A stretch of 64,000 nt of DNA from Edaphochlamys debaryana (lineage: Eukaryota > Chlorophyta > Chlorophyceae > Chlamydomonadales): assembly GCA_016858145.1 (NCBI GenBank), contig JAEHOE010000244.1:1-64000 (forward strand). The letters run 5' to 3'. The notes beneath the pieces were generated by a model. It was not told the origin of the DNA. It searched no databases and saw only the letters and a list, made by a program, of their open reading frames with translations. Made by a program: the position numbers and the translations under genes. This document shows positions 61,245 to 64,000 of this stretch, one piece after another. Position 1 is the stretch's first letter. Each line of letters starts with the position of its first letter.

Positions 61245-64000
61245 ATGGAAGACCAAGAGCGCCAACATGGCGTTACCGCGTCAGGCTTGAATGCCATCCC
61301 CCTGTTCGATCCGGATCTGCATGATGCACGGCAATGGCTAAACCGCATTGAGCGCCACGCCCAGTTGTTTGAATGGCGTGATGAGGATAAATTGATGGTG
61401 GCGTGCTGCCGCCTGAACTCGGTCGCCCAGATTTGGGAGGCGGGGCTTGGACCAGAGCTAGGAAACTGGGCGTCCTTCAGACGGGCTTTCGTGAACCGGT
61501 TCGCCGAGAGAGAGGACGAGTTGTACAGCCGCCTGGCAAACTGCAAGCAGGGGCGCAAGGAGAGCGTGAGGCGCTATGCGGACCGATATCGGCACCTGTG
61601 CTCACAGCTCAGCATTGATGCAAACGAGGACCCCACATACATGTATAACTTCCTGCGAGGGCTGCAACCCCGCATCCACGCCAAGGTTTACCTGTTGCGG
61701 CCACGTGACCTTGACGCTGCCATCAGCGATGCCATTTATGTGAGCGAGGGTCTGGACCTGGCGAGGGATGATCAAGGGGATGAGGAGGAGGGGGAGGATG
61801 TGGGCCGGTCTGCGCCCAGTCGCAAGGGCCGAGAGGAGGGTCCCCGGTTTGAGCGAGTGAACCCAGCGCCCCGTTACGAGCTTGTGAGACCCGAGCCACG
61901 AAGCGGTGGCATGGCACGGGGACGGGACGCGCAAGATCGCCCTCGTGTACGGTGGGATGACCGCCGGGAGCCAATGGGGAGGCGCGAAGACACACGCACC
62001 CCACCGCGGGCGGCACCTCCCCCTCGCCCACCTGCGTCTCCCACCGGAGGGGCTTCAAACGACATTGAGGCGTTGCGGCGGGAGTTCGCACGCCTCTCCG
62101 TGAACCTGCAGGAGATGCAAAGGAGGCAGGAGGGTGGTTACCCGACAAGGCGGGGAGATGACCTGGCGACCATGGTCAGCATGGTGGACGTAGACCACAC
62201 TCCTCAGGTCTACTCCGCGCATGGGGGGCCTCTGCGGGGCCGATTCCCGCGCCTGAGCCCGACACCCCCTCGATACCAGTCGCCACGTTTCCACAACCAT
62301 CAGGCTCACCGGGATGAGGTGTACCTGAAGCGGATGGGTGACTTCCCGAACACCACGCTGCCCCGCAAGAGGGTGGCGATTGACCCAGCCAGTTATGTGA
62401 ATCCTGCTGGGGCGGGCGGAGCCCGTGAGGGGCGAGCGGGGGGAGAAGAGGAGCGCCCGCATGTGGCGGCACGGCGTGCTATGCCCGCTGGGACAAGGAT
62501 GGACCCACCTCCCGCACAGCCCCCGGCCTTCGAAGCCAGGCGGAGCCCCGGCCGCGTGGGGTGGCGGCCGCCACCTCGGGCCGCCGGCGAGACCATGGGC
62601 CGCACGCACGCCATCCCTGCTGGCAACCCGATGGAGGAAGAGGGGAGGGTTGCGGATGAGATCATGCTGAAGGTCAACAAGTTTCCCCTGACCCTGGGGT
62701 CAGCGCTGCGTGTCAACCCTGTCAACGTTTACACAAAGCTAGGTGCTCGGATCCTCAACGTGGCACGTGCCCAGCGCGACAAGGGGGCGGCGGCCGCGCC
62801 TTCCCCCGGTGCGCCAGCTGCGCCCGCGCAGCATGCAGCCGAGATCAACCCGGACTCACCCGACCAAGCTCGGGGCGACCCGATGATTATGCACGCCGAC
62901 CCTGGGGTGGTGATGAAGACCACCGCCTTGGAGCCACCTCGGTTCCAGGTGTGCCGGGCAGAGATCCTCCTGGCTGATGCGGAGGGCGTCATGGTCAAGA
63001 CCCCCAGCATCATCGATAGTGGGGCGTCCAACAGCCTGGCGCCGTACCAGACCGTACGGAAGCTACGCCTGCTGCCCAGCATTGAGCCAACCAGTGCCAC
63101 GTTCCTGTCGGCGGACGGGAGCAGTGCGAAACCGTCAGGGCGGATTAGGGAGCTTTTCACATCGACAGGGGACATGGTGATCACGATTGACCCGTTTGTG
63201 AGCCAGGCGAGGTCGTACTACATGCTGCTCGGCTGCGATTGGCTGAGTCAGGCGCGGGCAACCATTTGCTATGACACTTCACGCCTGTACTACACGAACG
63301 ACGATGGGCAACGTAGCTTTATCCCCATCACCTTCCTGAGGTCTCCCGAGGCCATGATGGTGGAGACCATTCCCGAGGAGGACTCACCGGAGGGGGCCTT
63401 GGTGGCGGACTTCGACCCGCCCCCTGCCGCGGCGGCGGGTGCTCGTACGCAGTCCGCAAGCACCAGCGCACCGGGGGCCGGAGAACCCATGGATGACGGT
63501 GACCTCCCGCCACTCGTGGAGGACTCTGACGAAGATGAGGACGAGGCTGAGGAGGGCGAGGAAGAAGAGAGGAGTGAGGAGGGCAGCAACTCGGAGAGCG
63601 AGGATGACGATGGGGATGATGATGCTGGGGCCGGAGGGAGCCCAGGCTCATGGGGGTCGTGGGAGGATAATGAGGATGGGCCGGATCAGGATGACTGGGA
63701 GCGGCAAGCCCAGTCAACGCGCCGACCCAACGTTGAGGTGTATCTCTCACCCTCGGCTGCCGGCCCGGCTCGCTCGGCCGCCAGCCCAAGCGGGCGGACG
63801 GCGCCTGCGGGGGAGAGTGAAGGGGCCGTGGCCCAGTTGGGAACGAAAGGGTCGGGGCGGACAGAAAGCCTGCCTAGCCCGCCGACCTTCACCTCGGCGG
63901 AGGAGCACCTGGCAGCAGCCCGGGCCCTCGCTACCCGTGCGTGGGCATGCAACAAGGAAACGCCCCCAAGGGAGGAGCTGAGTAACACGCTGCGGGAGAG
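61245..64000 (+). CDS. Gag-protease polyprotein of a third Ty3/gypsy-type element (runs off the window)
   Basis: One uninterrupted frame of 918 codons from ATG 61245 (MEDQERQHGVTASG) to the window end. The Gag domain spans about residues 30-190 (DARQWLNRIERHAQLFEW, WASFRRAFVNRF, ESVRRYADRYRHLC, YNFLRGLQPRIHAKVYLLRP). A Pro/Arg-rich linker follows. The retropepsin-like domain is IIDSGASNSLAP (DSG at 591-593) with LLGCDWLSQARATI after it. Then comes a long acidic region (EDSDEDEDEAEEGEEEE). No zinc knuckle was seen and no stop separates gag from protease, unlike elements 1 and 2. RT and integrase presumably follow outside. The family assignment rests on gag and protease only. Confidence 0.8.
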   Translation, partial: MEDQERQHGVTASGLNAIPLFDPDLHDARQWLNRIERHAQLFEWRDEDKLMVACCRLNSVAQIWEAGLGPELGNWASFRRAFVNRFAEREDELYSRLANCKQGRKESVRRYADRYRHLCSQLSIDANEDPTYMYNFLRGLQPRIHAKVYLLRPRDLDAAISDAIYVSEGLDLARDDQGDEEEGEDVGRSAPSRKGREEGPRFERVNPAPRYELVRPEPRSGGMARGRDAQDRPRVRWDDRREPMGRREDTRTPPRAAPPPRPPASPTGGASNDIEALRREFARLSVNLQEMQRRQEGGYPTRRGDDLATMVSMVDVDHTPQVYSAHGGPLRGRFPRLSPTPPRYQSPRFHNHQAHRDEVYLKRMGDFPNTTLPRKRVAIDPASYVNPAGAGGAREGRAGGEEERPHVAARRAMPAGTRMDPPPAQPPAFEARRSPGRVGWRPPPRAAGETMGRTHAIPAGNPMEEEGRVADEIMLKVNKFPLTLGSALRVNPVNVYTKLGARILNVARAQRDKGAAAAPSPGAPAAPAQHAAEINPDSPDQARGDPMIMHADPGVVMKTTALEPPRFQVCRAEILLADAEGVMVKTPSIIDSGASNSLAPYQTVRKLRLLPSIEPTSATFLSADGSSAKPSGRIRELFTSTGDMVITIDPFVSQARSYYMLLGCDWLSQARATICYDTSRLYYTNDDGQRSFIPITFLRSPEAMMVETIPEEDSPEGALVADFDPPPAAAAGARTQSASTSAPGAGEPMDDGDLPPLVEDSDEDEDEAEEGEEEERSEEGSNSESEDDDGDDDAGAGGSPGSWGSWEDNEDGPDQDDWERQAQSTRRPNVEVYLSPSAAGPARSAASPSGRTAPAGESEGAVAQLGTKGSGRTESLPSPPTFTSAEEHLAAARALATRAWACNKETPPREELSNTLRE

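Overview
The window looks like nuclear DNA of a volvocine (Chlamydomonas-type) green alga. The signs are high GC content, a spliced pherophorin gene with a Pro/Ser/Arg-rich rod, a TGTAA-type polyadenylation signal downstream of it, many short GT-AG introns, GC-rich minisatellites and a dense load of retroelements. No prokaryotic gene organisation is visible.

Layout: 1-1779 is the 3' part of a pherophorin-like cell-wall gene with a one-base frame break. 1780-10646 holds no convincing gene; it carries G-rich dispersed repeats, a minisatellite at 6500-7960 with a 127-bp higher-order period, and clusters of GCGTATT/AATACGC and GGAATT motifs. 10647-12518 is a spliced, 3'-truncated DDE-type transposase gene with a zinc ribbon. 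13499-13787 is a possible terminal exon on the minus strand. 13800-18780 is degenerate dispersed repeats. 18820-19493 is the C-terminal remnant of a LINE ORF2.

19503-37940 is a head-to-tail array of a 3437-3438 bp unit: five full copies plus 1249 bp. Each unit encodes, on the minus strand, a multi-exon Tc1/mariner/IS630-like DDE transposase. On the plus strand it carries an antisense ORF of about 228 codons: a zinc-ribbon plus Vsr/DUF559-like (PD-(D/E)XK fold) nuclease. This ORF fills one phase-0 intron of the transposase almost exactly. It is the strongest candidate for an undescribed system in the window.

37941-49655 is an APE-type LINE (ORF1, then ORF2 joined by a TAATG overlap). Its ORF2 is split by a complete Ty3/gypsy chromodomain LTR retrotransposon (42372-48566, minus strand, identical 232-bp LTRs, 5-bp target duplication GCCGC). 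51705-59856 is a second Ty3/gypsy chromodomain element (plus strand, LTRs that read as identical) that, unusually, contains at least six GT-AG introns, one of them splitting the YLDD codons, and an exact 158-bp triplication of an RT exon. In both elements gag and pol share one frame separated by a single stop codon, and both carry a Dam-methyltransferase-like domain before the protease. 61245-64000 is the start of a third element: one uninterrupted gag-protease reading frame that leaves the window.

The window is therefore mainly a nest of mobile elements. Order of events that can be read: the LINE came before the LTR element inside its ORF2; the two complete LTR elements are recent because their LTRs look identical; the transposon array is young or homogenised because its copies differ only at scattered sites.
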